A DNA stretch of 64,000 nt from Odiellus spinosus (taxonomy: Eukaryota; Arthropoda; Arachnida; Opiliones; Phalangiidae). Under the pieces are notes generated by a model, which searched no databases, was not told the origin of the DNA, and saw only the letters and a program-made list of their open reading frames with translations. The DNA is taken from contig OY987231.1 in the NCBI GenBank assembly GCA_963920705.1, positions 17,523,024 through 17,587,023 of the forward strand, in the 5' to 3' direction. Positions 12,991-25,055 of this stretch are shown here, piece by piece. The position numbers and the translations under genes were made by a program. Position 1 is the first letter of the stretch; the number at the start of each line of letters is the position of its first letter.

Positions 12991-14280
12991 AATAAAGGGA
13001 GCGATGTTTAACAAGAAGAAAACTGGTTCTGTAAAGCGATTTTTTGATAAAACTTCCAATAAAAAAAAATCAAACGAGTTTTGTTGCCATCTTCATCCGA
13101 GAATTTTTTCCAAGTTTTTTCTATCCCGTGTTTGGCCTATTCTATATTTTTGACGACGCGATTTTAAGAACAATATCACCGATCTACGTGCTTCATTTGG
13201 TTAATTAAAGATTATTATTTCTTATAGTTTCATTAACGAAAAGAAAAAAGTTTGATAGTGAAAAACTTTGGGTAAAAAGTATACCTACGATAAGTTTAGG
13301 TATATAAAACAAAGATTTATCAATTAAGCCAGCAGCGCTATACTCCGCGAGCGATGCGGGGGAGTAAAAGAAATAAAGAGGGAAGGAGCTCATTAAATAA
13401 CGAGGAAGGAGGATTCTTATTCAATTGTCTTAATAAAGATCGTAGATAATTCAGGGCCGGCTCGGTGTAGTCTCTTCCCCATCGTAACCCATTGAAGTCC
13501 TCTATATAGTTTCGACGTCCCGCAGCGAAAGAGACAATCAATTAACAAAGTCATCGCCATTCCTGAGACCCAACCGACTAGTCCTACCTCCCTTTCCCTA
13601 CGTCGCGCAAACTCTATCGCTACTACGAACGGCCGCTAATGGTGTAAAAGGCCAATTGCTTCTTCCACTCCACCGAAAAAGACGTAAGCTTTATCGAAAC
13701 ACGAGGGAGACTCTCTAGGTACGTATATAGCAAAAGCGAACGAAAGAGTCACTCTAAAAGTCGCTATTTGCAAACACAAATCGAATCTCATGAATATTCA
13801 ACGAACTAAGTTTTAAAAAGGCGGGAGAACTAAATGGGAAAATACGAGGAATGAACCTCCAAAAGAGACGGCCTTAGCAAAAGTAAGCTTTTTATCGTTC
13901 CAAAGAGTACATCGTCCGCAGTTTTAGAAGCAACGCGGTTAAACGCTGGCGAAAAGACGTACGCGTTACGCGAAACTATCTAAACGAATCTATCTCTTTC
14001 TCTCGAAGGTCTATAGCTTGGAATTTCAAATAGAATTCTAAAGAAGGGTGGTTCCCTTCGGTCTTTCCTATATATAAAGTTAAAGGGTTAGTGAAATAAA
14101 TAGATTCACATTTAAATAAATCGTCATTTGCCATAAAAATACCAATGCTAGATAATAAAATCAATTAATCAATGAACAGGAAACGTATAAAGGATCGATA
14201 GATGTTATGGCGCAATTATGGTCAAAGATTAAATAATGCCACTTAGTTTTTAAGTAATAATATATCTCCAGCCTAATAAA
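12991..14280. other. Unassigned stretch
   Basis: No gene or repeat recognised. All reading frames are under 70 codons. The part 13540-13780 is somewhat richer in GC and in CG dinucleotides than its flanks, but I see no promoter motif or splice pair in it. Confidence 0.45.
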
Positions 14281-14328
14281 TTTGAAAATTTGCAAAATTT
14301 TGTAATTAACTTTTTTTAACTGTACATA

Positions 14329-14565
14329 TTGATATCTTTATGGCCTAAATCAGACGAAATTATAGTCTGTGTAGCATTTTATATCGACGACGTTTTAATT
14401 TGTGTATTTAATAATAAACTTCAATGTCCAGTAATATTTAAAAAATTCTTAATAATATTATATTTTAAAACTACTTTCACAAACCCTTTAAACTTGGATG
14501 GTCCTGCATGCCGCGGTTCTCCTAACGAATTTCATTTGAATATTATTGTATGGAAGCTAAATTGA
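14329..14565 (+). pseudogene. Reverse transcriptase relic, Copia-like (fragment 1)
   Basis: A 78-codon frame contains the core FYIDDVLI about 20 residues from its start. This fits the Y-x-D-D catalytic motif of reverse transcriptases, and the following residues (FKKFLIILYFKTTF) resemble the region after that motif in Ty1/Copia polymerases. The frame stops soon after, and a different frame seems to carry the similarity on (KLSRQRVSKTF near 14565-14605), which would imply a frameshift. There is no LTR, integrase, RNase H or primer-binding site nearby. The match rests on one short motif and is by eye; chance similarity is possible. Confidence 0.4.
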
Positions 14566-14712
14566 AACCAAATGAGACTAAGTTAAGTCGGCAGCGAGTT
14601 TCGAAGACTTTCTTTTTTTTTTTTTCCCATCTTCCATTCATAAGTCGCGATAATTTTGGGGAATAAATTTACAGTGGGTCATAAAAGGCCTTAAGAATTG
14701 GGGAATTTGTAA

Positions 14713-14913
14713 AGGTATGTACATGTACAAGCGTACGTTAGGGCTTGGGCGTTAATGTATTGTGGCAATGATGACGCGTTATGTTTAATTTATGCTAATA
14801 TAGATAGCTTTGAAGATGTATTGTTAAATTTCATGGAAACTTCTGAATTCGAAATTTTAATTGAAGGACCGAAAACCAATGTTGAATTGTGTTACTATAA
14901 ATTGTCTAAATAG
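14713..14913 (+). pseudogene. Possible reverse transcriptase relic (fragment 2)
   Basis: An open stretch of about 66 codons ends at a TAG (14911-14913). It reads ...CLIYANIDSF..., then NFMETSEFEILIEGPKT. In Copia-type polymerases the catalytic YVDD is followed about 25 residues later by FEI/FEM and a small loop, and the spacing here is similar, with the DD pair replaced. It lies 150 bp after fragment 1, so the two may be parts of one decayed element or of two. Codon use is AT-rich like the surroundings. The assignment is tentative. Confidence 0.3.
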
Positions 14914-14999
14914 AAATTAGTGGAGAATTTAAACTAAGGGGACGACTGGGCCATCAATTGGATGCCAATTTATTATATCGTTTTCTACACTTTATGTTG

Positions 15000-15021
15000 T
15001 GAGAGCTTACTTAAGCTCTCA
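15000..15021. repeat. Short inverted repeat
   Basis: A 10-bp perfect stem (TGAGAGCTTA with its complement) separated by two bases. It is isolated and has no T-tract or neighbouring gene that would suggest a terminator. Confidence 0.5.
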
Positions 15022-15224
15022 TGACCGTTAGGTTAAATGTTTCTAAGTTCACCCTGTTTAAGGCTCCTTTCGGAATAGGAATGAGTTTACGATTTTGTTA
15101 ACAAATGGAAATAATAATTTAAATTAGCAAGTTTTGTTAGTTTTCAAAACAAACTTTAAATAAACAATTAAGATGACATTGCTACCCAAATTAACGGGAT
15201 GTTTACGACCCGATAAATGTTTAC

Positions 15225-15541
15225 CAATAATTCATTCAGGTTCCATAAGAATATGGGAGGGCCGCGATTCAATAACCATCCTCCCAAACTTTGTAGCAAA
15301 AGTTCGTCTGCTTCGAATCGATTTTTCAAGTAAATCGCTCCTGACAACTATTATTAACCCACGCCACTAACGACCTTGACATAATATTTTGGGTAAAAAA
15401 AAATGGAGCCGACCGAAAAAATATCTAAGCGTACAAATGTTGCGAAAATTGCAGACGAACTTTTGTTACAAAGTTTGGGAGGATGGTACCAGAGGCTAAA
15501 GCTATGCTCCCATATTCTTATGGAACCTGAATGGATTCTTG
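15225..15541. mobile_element. MITE family B, copy 1 (317 bp)
   Basis: Terminal inverted repeats of about 35 bp: CATTCAGGTTCCATAAGAAT on the left and its complement on the right. The left tip reads CAATAATTC where the other copies have CAAGAAT. The 7-bp target duplication TGTTTAC is at 15218-15224 and 15542-15548. A second inverted block of about 36 bp (ACCATCCTCCCAAACTTTG on the left, its complement on the right) makes most of the element a hairpin. A frame starting at 15403 (MEPTEK...) runs out through the right terminus. Confidence 0.93.
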
Positions 15542-16060
15542 TGTTTACAATATACCCACTCATGAAAAAGATGTTGGGTCACGGGCAACTTGAATAAAAT
15601 ATCGCTGTATATGCCCAAAAATCAAATCGTTTAAATGATTTTGAAAATTTGTAAAAACATTTCCGAACGATTTTAAAGCATAGCCATACCCTTTTAACAT
15701 ATAGTAATACTATTACTATAATAGAATACGTTCCTTTATACACCTGTACCCTAATATTTTTCTTTATTCGCTTCCAAAACTAAGAAATAACCCAGGATAA
15801 AGCCGATTTTTTTTTGTACTTTATGGCTAGAGCTCATACATCTTTAACGCGATATAGAATTTCATCACGTAAGCTCGAACCCTGGTAGAATCGGGAACAT
15901 TTTCTGGCGAATGCGCTTAACGGTTTCGCGCGGGGTATTTCAAAGGCTTAGCTATTCAAAATGTTTAAAAACTTTGATACCCATGTCGATGGTAGCTCGG
16001 CGAAAAGCCGAAGAAGCAAAAAAGTGAAAGGATGAATTTTTTCCCATCCTCTCTTCACCA

Positions 16061-16083
16061 TCTCTCTCTCTCTCTCTCTCTCT
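16061..16083. repeat. (TC)11 microsatellite
   Basis: A perfect TC dinucleotide run directly before CTGGGCTCC. Similar but shorter or interrupted tracts occur near 440-465 (CT) and 26757-26779 (GA). Confidence 0.9.
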
Positions 16084-17954
16084 GGGCTCCTCTCAACAAT
16101 ATTCGACTTATTCGAGCTAATACTTGATATGTTATATTGTAAGGGTTTCTACGCGAAACCTTAACACCAAATATACTCTTCACGATCCCTAACATCGCTT
16201 CAATGACTGGTAAAAAGCGAACAAGTTTTAGGCTCCTCTCTTCTTTTCGAGAGCATCTCGGGTCTTTTATTCATCAACTGAATGGCTGGGGACAATCGAA
16301 ATGCGGCTCTCCCTGGTGGTGGTCGAGCCAAAAACGAAGAGAAGAGGAGGCGTAGGAGTAAAGAACGAAACGCTGTAAACGATAAGCAAGAATAGGGCAG
16401 TCGGGCACAAAGCGACGGGATTCTTCGCGCCTTTTTGAACTTCGAAATACATCCCAAATAGCTAAGGCTATAGGAAACGTTCGCACTCGAAACGTTCCTT
16501 AAATGTTACATCGTCTATCCGTTGCCAGATGACGCTCCTCTCCTTAATACTCCTTGGCCAAACTAATTTTTTATTCTAGCGGGAAATATAACCACGTGAT
16601 ATCGTCACGTGACATGAGCTGCCTTATTATTACTACAGTTTCCTTATTAGAACATGATGATAAAGTAATCACTTCGAAACGTTGTAAAATTAATGAAGAT
16701 ATTAGTTATAAACAAGTGCAATGTCTCCTTGTGAAAAATTAAAATTACATCACTAATTATCACTAGAGAAGTATTTATTAATGCCAATTTTTGTGAAAAA
16801 TAAAGCTTGTTAAACTATCCTACTTGCTAAATTTAATTTTTTTTACATTATACTATAGCTTGTTCCTATGGAGCTTTTTGTTCGAGTTTAAAATATATTT
16901 ACGACTTCCGCGAAACCCATATATATTTTTATTTAATATATTAAAATCATTCAATGTCTCTTGTCTATCTACCAGCAGCACCATTGTCATTTGGTCCAAC
17001 GTATTAATACGATACCTCAAAAGTTTATGGAAAATGAAGGTACTATTATAGAAAAATCAAGTTTTTTTTTTTTATATTGGAGCTTAGGTTTTTCAACGGA
17101 CACCGCGAAATGTCAAATAAAACATCCACACGTGAAGGAAAATGTCGAACAGTGTTGGAATATCTAGGCAGCCCGTTTTGAATTTCCGGAATGAAATCAA
17201 AAACCCTGAACTAGTATATACATATACATACGCCATCGGAAAAACCTTCGCGCCAAAAACTCCCGCCAAAAATTCAGATTACTGCGGAGAAAAGGGGCCA
17301 ACCGCGAGGAGAAATAGTCTATATAGGGAAGAAAAGGGCCGGCGACAACTGGTAAATGTGAAACGTAACATCTTTGACACGTTCGTTGCCTAGATGCCTA
17401 TTTTGGGATTTCTTTTACTGACGTAGCCTCTTTTTTTTTCGCGAAAACCCAGCAACAAGACCGATTGTCAAAATCTTTCTATCAAGTTACGCGTTTCTGG
17501 GCGTTACTCCTATATCAAGCGAATTCCACTCCCATTTATCAATAGCTTTTGTTTCAAATTCCATCTTTTGAATAGGATTTATAGGTTTCCCAAAAGCTTA
17601 GAAATGAAACACGAAACGTAACGCAACAATGGAAATGATAGAGAAAACGTTATAAATTTAAGCATCGAATAACAAAATAAAAATAATTGGAAGTCTTAAA
17701 AGATTTTAAAATAAACTTATCACAGTCATTGGTTGCGGAGAGGTCACGTATCTCCAATTATAAGTAACATCGAGTTCCAGAAGTGACGTATAGAACTATA
17801 AACGTCATTCTAGTATTCAACAAATGAAATGAGTGCGGGACTGAATAGCTTCCAAATAAATTATGCGCATCAAAAAATGGCGAAGGGGAGTCCTTATTCA
17901 TCCCTTTGTTTTGCAGTTTTTCATAGATCAGTGTTACGTGGTTTAGAAATATGC

Positions 17955-17984
17955 TACTGTCAATTCTATCTCGAATTGACAGTA
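17955..17984. repeat. Perfect 12-bp hairpin
   Basis: TACTGTCAATTC and its exact complement flank the 6-base loop TATCTC. There is no T-run after it and no gene next to it. It could be a small palindrome of any origin. Confidence 0.6.
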
Positions 17985-20900
17985 TGAGCAAAGTTATGGA
18001 TACCGTTTATCTCTATTGTTTGTTGACTTTGCGCATGAAGCCAACTCGTGATGGAATTGACTAATACATTTATAAAGTTGTAGATTTGCGTAGGAGACAA
18101 CTTTCAACATGCGCAAGAATATCTTCAAAATACCAGAAATTTTTTCAAGTATTAATATTGAAATTATTTCTTTCGCGGGCAAATTCTTTTGATGGTCAAA
18201 ATATCTGCTATATGTCCCTATATACAAAGGCAAAATATTCGTGTTGGGATCAATATTCACAAAAGGAAAAAAAATAAATAAAAAACAATTGCTTCTAATT
18301 TAAGAAGAATCACATTCGGACGTTAAAAATAAAGAAAAACGCTGATTGCCTTTACAATTAATGTACTGTAGGTGCTTATAATGTACTAATTTTTAAACTA
18401 AATGTAGAGTGTCAATAGTTTTTTATATATTTAGCAAAATTCCACGAAGTTTCCAGAGAATAGTAAGTTTCAATAGGGAAACGGGGAGGTCTATTTTGCA
18501 TTATTCAATATTTTGATTTAAAATATTTTAAATAATAAATTTAAATTGAAAAACTCAACAGTTTCTTACATTTTCAAGCGCATGTTTGTTTAAGCTATAA
18601 TTGTTTCATGACTGCTCTATATCTTTTTCAAACCATGCAATGATAAAAAATATTGTATGAAGGCTTCTTCTATACTATGGTAATTATAGAAATACTGTTG
18701 CCAAAGAGCACCGCGATGGTTAATTATCTGTACTTAAATCTATATAATGCCATAGGGCTATTATACTTTGATATATATATGAAAATAAAGAAAGCGCAGT
18801 TAGGCCTCGGTAAATTTTCCGTTAAGTATATCTCTGGGTAGTTACTTTTATGTAACTTATACTCGAGTATATGTATGCAAAGTAATATAACCTTAATCCT
18901 AACTTCAAACTGAAAACTAAAACATCAAGGACTTTCTATTCTATACACAAAGACTCTAGAAGCGCAACTGCTTGGCTAAATCGACCTTAAACTCTGTTAG
19001 AAACTAAAGAGTAACTAATAAGACTACAGCCGAAATTGAAAAGGCTTTAAGCTTTGGGGACCAAAAAGAAAAAATAAATAAAAATAAAAAAAAAAGGCTT
19101 GAGAGAAAAGTAATTTTCTAATACGAATAAGTCTTAAACCCAGCTCTCCCCTAAAAAAGGATCCCAACCTAAAAAATATACTAAAGGGCTATATACTCTT
19201 TAAAGCCTAGCATCAATGAAAGAGACAGAATAAAAAAAAAAACTGTGGATAAAGTCAAAGAAAAAAATAAAAATAAAGTAAAAAAAAAAAGCGGTAAGAA
19301 TAGAATAAGATGCGCTGGAGAGTTGACCCGCTGGAAATTTATGAATACAAAGATGAGTCCAATCTTTTCATGTTCCTTCATCAATTCCAAACCCCCCAAA
19401 AAATAACCCCCCATCCCTGCTCGTTTTTGTACCGCGAAAAAGAATTTTTCCTCTACTTTTTTGACTTTTTTTTTTTTAAAAAAAGGGAGAGTTTTTCGGA
19501 ATGGAAAAGAAAGATAGAAAGGAAAAACAGGGAAGAAAAAAAAATATATATATAGTTTTTGTTCCATTTTCAAAATTCATTTCTTCAGGAAAAAGAAGAG
19601 GCCCGCTTTGGATATAATTATTTCTAGATATACCTTGCTTCACAGTGAGAATGTTTTAAGTACCACATTATAGGCTTACTTTTGGATCATCGTATTAATT
19701 TTAAAGTTAGGATTAAGTTAATACAGTTGCGCGTTACTGTCAAATTTAATATATTTATAAGGAAATTAATTTTTAGAGACTCATTCGTAAAAAACATCAG
19801 CCCTGATAGCTTCAAAATATATAATTAAATTTTATATTTAAGCTACTCCTTATTGATTTCCCCCCTACTTTAAAACAGTTTTTAGACGTAATTTTCGATG
19901 CCTCGTAACTAAGACTAATTTATTCAAAAATTTAAAAACATTTTGGAGGCTATACTGGAAAAAGTAAGTTATTTTTTACCGGGATAAAATAATTGAATAT
20001 ATGTTTATGTAATATGTATTATATACATATGCAGACAGAATACTGACTACAAGAATCAGAGATCTTGAGATTAGCTTCCTAATCAACCCTACTTTGGATA
20101 CTTTTAAAATTCGTTAAAGGGAGAGTGAAGAGGAAATATATATATTTATCGATACTAAACTATTAAATATAAGACTTGTTCGAGTATTAAAACATCTGAA
20201 AAAGATTCAGATTCATTCTATTAAAAGAAGAACCTCTAATCAAAAGACTCCTCACCTTTGGGTTAATCAATAAAATCGCTTCATTTGAATGTTCTTCACC
20301 ATCCCTTTAAATAATTCGAATGAAAGAAAAACCAATATCTCGTGAAATCATCGCCCGCTGATTTCTTGAGGGGATTTCATACGAAAACCACTCGAAACAC
20401 ACAATTTTTTGACGTCATTCACAATGAAAGAAAAAGATAATTATCTAGAGATTTGTCGTACTCATTCCTAAAAATGACTAAACCGATGTACGCGAACGTG
20501 CCGATTTACGAGATAATAATTTGGCCACGCTCCTTTTCTAAAAATTCTTAATTTCTATCCATTGCAATCCAGCCAATACGCAAGTTTATCAATTTCTGTT
20601 TGTTTGCGAAGGCGAAATATTGTTTATGAGAAATAGATAATTTATATAAATAAATAGAAGTTTTAACTAAAAATATTTTTAAAATAAAGATTAGGAAATT
20701 ATAAAGAAGTATTTTTAACTTCCAACTTGAGAATAAAATAAATTTTTAGTTTGCCCCTGGAAGTAGACTTGCCAAAAAGTCAATTAGCCCAGAGGGAAAG
20801 CGAATACCAAAATTAAAATTGAAAATAAAATTTGATAATTTAAACAATTTCATTTAAGTGTAACCATTTAAAACAAAATATAAAATTTTTCCATAAAAAA

Positions 20901-21592
20901 TAAGCGTTTTTTTCTATTTCCTATTTGACAGAATTCGTTCTCTAAGACGAACTCTCATTGCCTAATTTCGTAGCTTTAATAATTAACCACTAATTACTGC
21001 GAGCACTTTGGCGAGTTTGATAATGATTTAGGCATATTTAAACAGTAAATAGTTTAAAAGTAACTTGTTTCCAGAGTCTAGTATCCCTTTAAACCTAGCA
21101 AAGTTTAAAATTAAATAAACTTATTCTTCACTCTCTATATTTAAACGCGAATTATAAGGATTACTGTACTTGCAGCTTACTCGCTTTTGAAGCACATCAA
21201 AAGAGAAATGGCGCCAAAATAGCAAACCTGGTAGCCTGAATTATTATTTTTTTCTGTTGCATTGTATATGCTTACGCGTATTATATGCACAAAGATGGGA
21301 GGAAGAAATTCTTTCATTCAAAATTAATAGCTTTTCTAAACACATGGAGAAGATATACGGGTAATGGATTTGATATTTTTTTTTTTTTTCACCCTAGACA
21401 TTTTTCCTCACCCTATCCACTTTTCTTACCCATCGAGGTTTCACGCTTAATTGAATTTTGCAAAATAACCAATTTCTCTTATATACATGGGTTCGATTTC
21501 AATGATAGGTCCGTAACGGAGTATATATATAAGGGTATTGGAACTCTTTAAAGCCTAGTAATTAATGTAAAAAAATACGAAAATTGGCTTAC

Positions 21593-21640
21593 CTTTAGCC
21601 ATCAGACAAATCCGTAGTACAAGTATTGCTAGGGTCAACG
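21593..21640 (-). CDS. Candidate internal exon, protein unknown
   Basis: On the minus strand a long uninterrupted pyrimidine tract (over 20 bases, from about 21664 down) ends in CTAG. A 48-bp segment follows, then the donor AAAG|GTAAGC. These are close to ideal animal splice signals at both ends. One frame is open through the segment and gives LTLAILVLRICLMAK, a hydrophobic stretch that would suit a membrane or signal segment; the other two contain stops. The length is a multiple of three, so skipping or including it would keep a reading frame. No flanking exons were recognised, and a chance pairing of splice signals in 64 kb is a real alternative. Confidence 0.3.
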
Positions 21641-21796
21641 CTAGAAAAGAAAAAAAAATAAAAATATTTAATTATTATGTTAATTTATATAGGAAATCAT
21701 AAATGAATATAGAAATATTTTTTACATATTGCCTTTACTTTAGATTTATTAAGATATATAATAAAAGGAAGAGCTCCACCCCTCAATGTGTAGCTA

Positions 21797-21935
21797 GAGG
21801 TCGGGGTTTGGGCAAGATAATCCACAAATATTTGGTTAATCAGTTAAGTATTAATAATAATCAGTTAAATATTCGCGATTTCAAATTATGAATAAAGATA
21901 AAATGATCAGAAATATCTTGTCAAACCCCGACCTC
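21797..21935. mobile_element. Small inverted-repeat element with TA flanks (139 bp)
   Basis: The ends GAGGTCGGGGTTTGGGCAAG and CTTGTCAAACCCCGACCTC pair over about 22 bp with one mismatch and one gap. TA lies directly outside each end (21795-21796 and 21936-21937), as expected for Tc1/mariner-type insertion, where TA is the duplicated target. The interior is AT-rich and non-coding. Only one copy is seen in the window, so the boundaries rest on the inverted repeat alone. Confidence 0.6.
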
Positions 21936-22805
21936 TACGCGCATCAAAACTTTATAGATATCTTATTGGCTCTTTTGACTTGACGTCAGTGACGGGGGTG
22001 GCAAAAAACATTTGGTTGCCATGGTTAACAACCCGGTTTCGCCTGAATAAAATCAAATCGTGGACTATTTCGCGCCCTCAGCAAAGTCTGTTAAGTATTT
22101 ATATATAATTATAGGTTTATATAATTTTAAAATATTGATAGAATAAATAGATTTGCAGAATAATAATTAATTTTATGTTTTTAGATTAATAGCTCTATAT
22201 TTATTCAATTACGTTACCGGTTTTGAACTTCTATGATTATATTTAAACTGATGCTGTTACCATTTTTGGAATTATTGTTATTACTAATGTAATAATTAAC
22301 ACCAAGTTAATGTTTTTTATTTGCATTTCTAGCGTTAAAAAATGTGTAGGAAATTGTTTTATTACTAAACTTAAAAAACTATAATTATAATTAAAAATAA
22401 ATATATTTGAGAGCGAAATTCTAAAAGGATTTCCCGGGAAATTTTTCAATACAAAAGAAATTGAAATTTCACTTTCAACTTTTAGCATATCGGCGTTTTA
22501 TCTTCCTAAAAGATTAAATTAAATCCTAACCTCGGGAAATTTTGTTTCAATCGCATATTTTCTTTAAGGTATGCAAATATTTTGCTAGGCTACATTCGAT
22601 TATGGTCTTTGAACGCTTTGAACCGCGATCGTACACCGTCAAAATCTCGAGCAGACATTTTCAATCAATTTCGATATCGTTCCTCAATTTCGTAAAACAA
22701 ACACGTAGTTGGGAATCGCTTAAGAAACTTAAAGCAAATATCGCTATTTACCCCCAAGCAATTCCCATTTCTATCACATCTTTCTCTGTAAAGAACGAAT
22801 GGAAC

Positions 22806-23218
22806 CAGAGGTATATAATAACCCCCTTCGGGGGGAAGTATGAAAGGTAGGCAAAATCGGCGAACAGCAAGTGCCCGGCGTAAATCGCGGCGGACCGACA
22901 CACCGCTTTACTCCCAAAAAATAGTTACACCATTTTGAACCTCACTAAATTTTCCCTACGCCCACTTCCGGAACTCGCGAGCTGAAGTCAACCTTCGACT
23001 CCATTTTAACAGACAGCCTGACTCCTGAGACAGGAAGTTCTAAACACAAATCGAGCCGTCTTGTTTATACAAAGACCATTTACTAGAGTAGCGACATTGA
23101 GAAGTCCAGCGCGAGCTAGTGGCCTAGATAGTCAGCAGCGGGCTCTTGTTGTTCGTGATTTTTAGCATTGGTAGTATAGGGGCTTTCATACTTCCCCCCG
23201 AAGTATTATATACCTCTG
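22806..23218 (+). mobile_element. MITE family E, copy 1 (413 bp)
   Basis: Terminal inverted repeats of about 41 bp begin CAGAGGTATATAATAACCCC and include a small internal palindrome (CCCCCTTCGGGGGG). The right end has lost about seven bases of that palindrome. The 7-bp target duplication ATGGAAC is at 22799-22805 and 23219-23225. Beyond the ends the arms stay imperfectly complementary for another 40-50 bp (AAATCGGCGAACAGCAAG against CTTGTTGTTCGTGATTTT). The interior is GC-richer than the surroundings and has no coding potential that I can see. The second copy at 49365-49782 is inverted relative to this one. Confidence 0.94.
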
Positions 23219-23493
23219 ATGGAACGTATACATAACCTACTAGAGTAAATGTTCGCTTAAAGGGAGTATGAAATCCTACATATACGGGAAAAAAGATTAA
23301 AAGACAAATACTAATGTTTTACATAAAATTAATTGACCATGGCATGGTTAGTATTACTTAGAATATTATTATATTATTTCTTATGGTGAAGAAAAATTTG
23401 TTTATTAATTAAACGATTCGGAGAGCTTTTGGGTCAATTTCACGAGCTATGACGTAAAAAAGTCTCTCCTTTTCAATTTTTTATTTATAAAAC

Positions 23494-23815
23494 CACAAGT
23501 AAATCATCCTTCAAGTTTATAAGACGAGTTAGACGACATACTGCGGGTGACAATGAAGCGAATCCGATTTTCTCAGTCCATGGTTTCACCCTAAGTATTC
23601 CGAAATTTGTACAGAAAGGTGGCCTGGCGGCCGGGCGAGACACGCTCCTTCGTTTCCCTAGAGAGAAGGGAGAGTTGTTTTCCGTCGATACATTTTCACC
23701 GCCGTATACGTCAAGAAAGCTCGGCGCAATATTAGCAGCGAATACTTAGTTCGAATCTCAACCGCTAGAGAGGACAATTTCGAATTCCGTATCTCGACCG
23801 TTTAGAGTTTTTGGA
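23494..23815 (+). repeat. Dispersed repeat R5, copy 1
   Basis: This matches the reverse complement of 57943-58267 over its full length, with substitutions and some indels near the middle. Conserved blocks include CACAAGTAAATCATCCTTCA at the start, GGGCGAGACACGCTCCTTCG in the middle and GTATCTCGACCGTTTAGAG at the end. No inverted termini or target duplication are visible. Both copies hold a short hairpin (GGGTGACA...TCACCC). It may be an unclassified retroposon or a segmental duplication. Confidence 0.8.
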
Positions 23816-24039
23816 TTTTCAGAACGACATATTAATCATAATATGCTTTGTCGTAAACTTGAATAATGATTTAACTTAGCATTTAAACCTGTTTGTTATT
23901 TAATTAATAAAAAATATTAATTATATGTTATTGTATTTATTAAAATAAATTATGTTTTATGATAAAAACCTATAAAAAAATCACGACTATCCTTTTTATC
24001 GTGGAATATATACAGGGGAAAAAAAGCTTTATCACCCAA

Positions 24040-24225
24040 CCATTGGAAAAGCCCGAAAGGAAGTAGGGTACATTTTCTCCGCTCACTTAGTGCTCAAAGA
24101 GTGTATGACGTAAAAGCGCTGGCCCCGCCTACTTCCTTTTCCCCGGCTTCCGGACCCTCCTATTTGATCCCGGAAACGCGCTCTGGTGCCAAAGCGGAAG
24201 TGGGATGGGACTATTTCCGGCAAAC
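24040..24225. other. GC-rich patch with repeated CGGAA/TTCCG motifs
   Basis: A patch clearly richer in GC and CG dinucleotides than its surroundings. It carries at least five GGAA/TTCC cores, including CTTCCGGACC, CCCGGAAACG, GCGGAAGTGG and TTTCCGGC. Such clusters match the core of ETS-family binding sites and are found in some CpG-type promoters. No TATA box, initiator or adjacent exon is evident. It could equally be the remains of a GC-rich transposon. Confidence 0.35.
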
Positions 24226-25030
24226 TTTCATTCCGTCTTAATGGAATAGGCACGTATTATTGATAAATGCCGAAGGAGGAAAAATAATATTATCTTTCCT
24301 TTACCAAAAAAAAAAAGGAAAAAAAAAATTCTATATAGAAGAAACTTGGAAATGTCTTTCTGAATAAATCGGGATATAATTTTGGACCCTTAATAGAATG
24401 AGATTCATCCATCTTTCGCTAATAAGCTCCGATAGAAAATCTCTAAAAAGATCACGAAATCTTGTCGGTATGCTAGACATTAATACGAAATGAGCTGTCA
24501 GTTCGCGATCTTAGAAGGCTTATCAAAAATTCAAAAGAATATATAAGAGACCCAAGTGCAAGAAAGATAAACAATTAATAACCCGAGATTCATTAAAAAA
24601 TGAAGTAAAAGGTTCTTTTAACATTTATTAATAGGAAATAAATTAGAAAATTAAACTAGTGAGACGCTTTCAATTTTAATTTCAATTCCAAGATCTTCTG
24701 GGTTTTATTTTTGGGAAAATGCCACTGGTATAGAACTATTAAAAACTAATGACTCATAAATATTTCGAAAAATGAGAAACTCTCGCTATTTCGTTTCAAA
24801 ATATCAATTAGGATATTTAATGAAAATTATCCATCCAATTAAAACCCCGAGAAAAAAAATGATTTTCGTAAAAAGGAAAATAAAATTGACATCTTGACAT
24901 ACTATCATTTCAGCGACGATAATTAGGAAACATATATACTGCTAAAACAGCGGTTAATCAATTTAGACAATGAGAGTAAGGCATAATTAGAGTAGTATTA
25001 ATTGGGCTACCCTACCTAATAGCCTCGTGG

Positions 25031-25055
25031 AAAAAAAAAAAAAAAAAAAAAAAAA
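25031..25055. repeat. Poly-A run of 25
   Basis: Uninterrupted A run. Comparable runs in the window are poly-A at 30641-30665, 32334-32360, 34244-34265, 37850-37867 and 57388-57410, and poly-T at 39031-39062, 49153-49180, 55765-55787 and 62354-62379. None has target duplications that I can see, so I do not call them retroposon tails. Confidence 0.9.

Larger units (their letters stand above)
15549..21590. other. Long stretch without recognisable gene or transposon
   Basis: About 6 kb with only short frames. The longest, 130 codons at 19181-19573 (minus), is translated from an A- and T-rich low-complexity segment and is not credible as a gene. Visible items are a (TC)11 tract at 16061-16083, a perfect 12-bp hairpin with a 6-base loop at 17955-17984, and A-rich low-complexity sequence at 19070-19560. 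Overlapping minus-strand frames at 16200-16486 lie in a GC-richer patch, but three frames are open at once and none has a motif. Confidence 0.5.

Noticed and set aside
16200-16486. Three overlapping minus-strand frames as one gene
   Set aside because: The three frames are alternative readings of the same GC-richer patch, with no motif and no splice signals.
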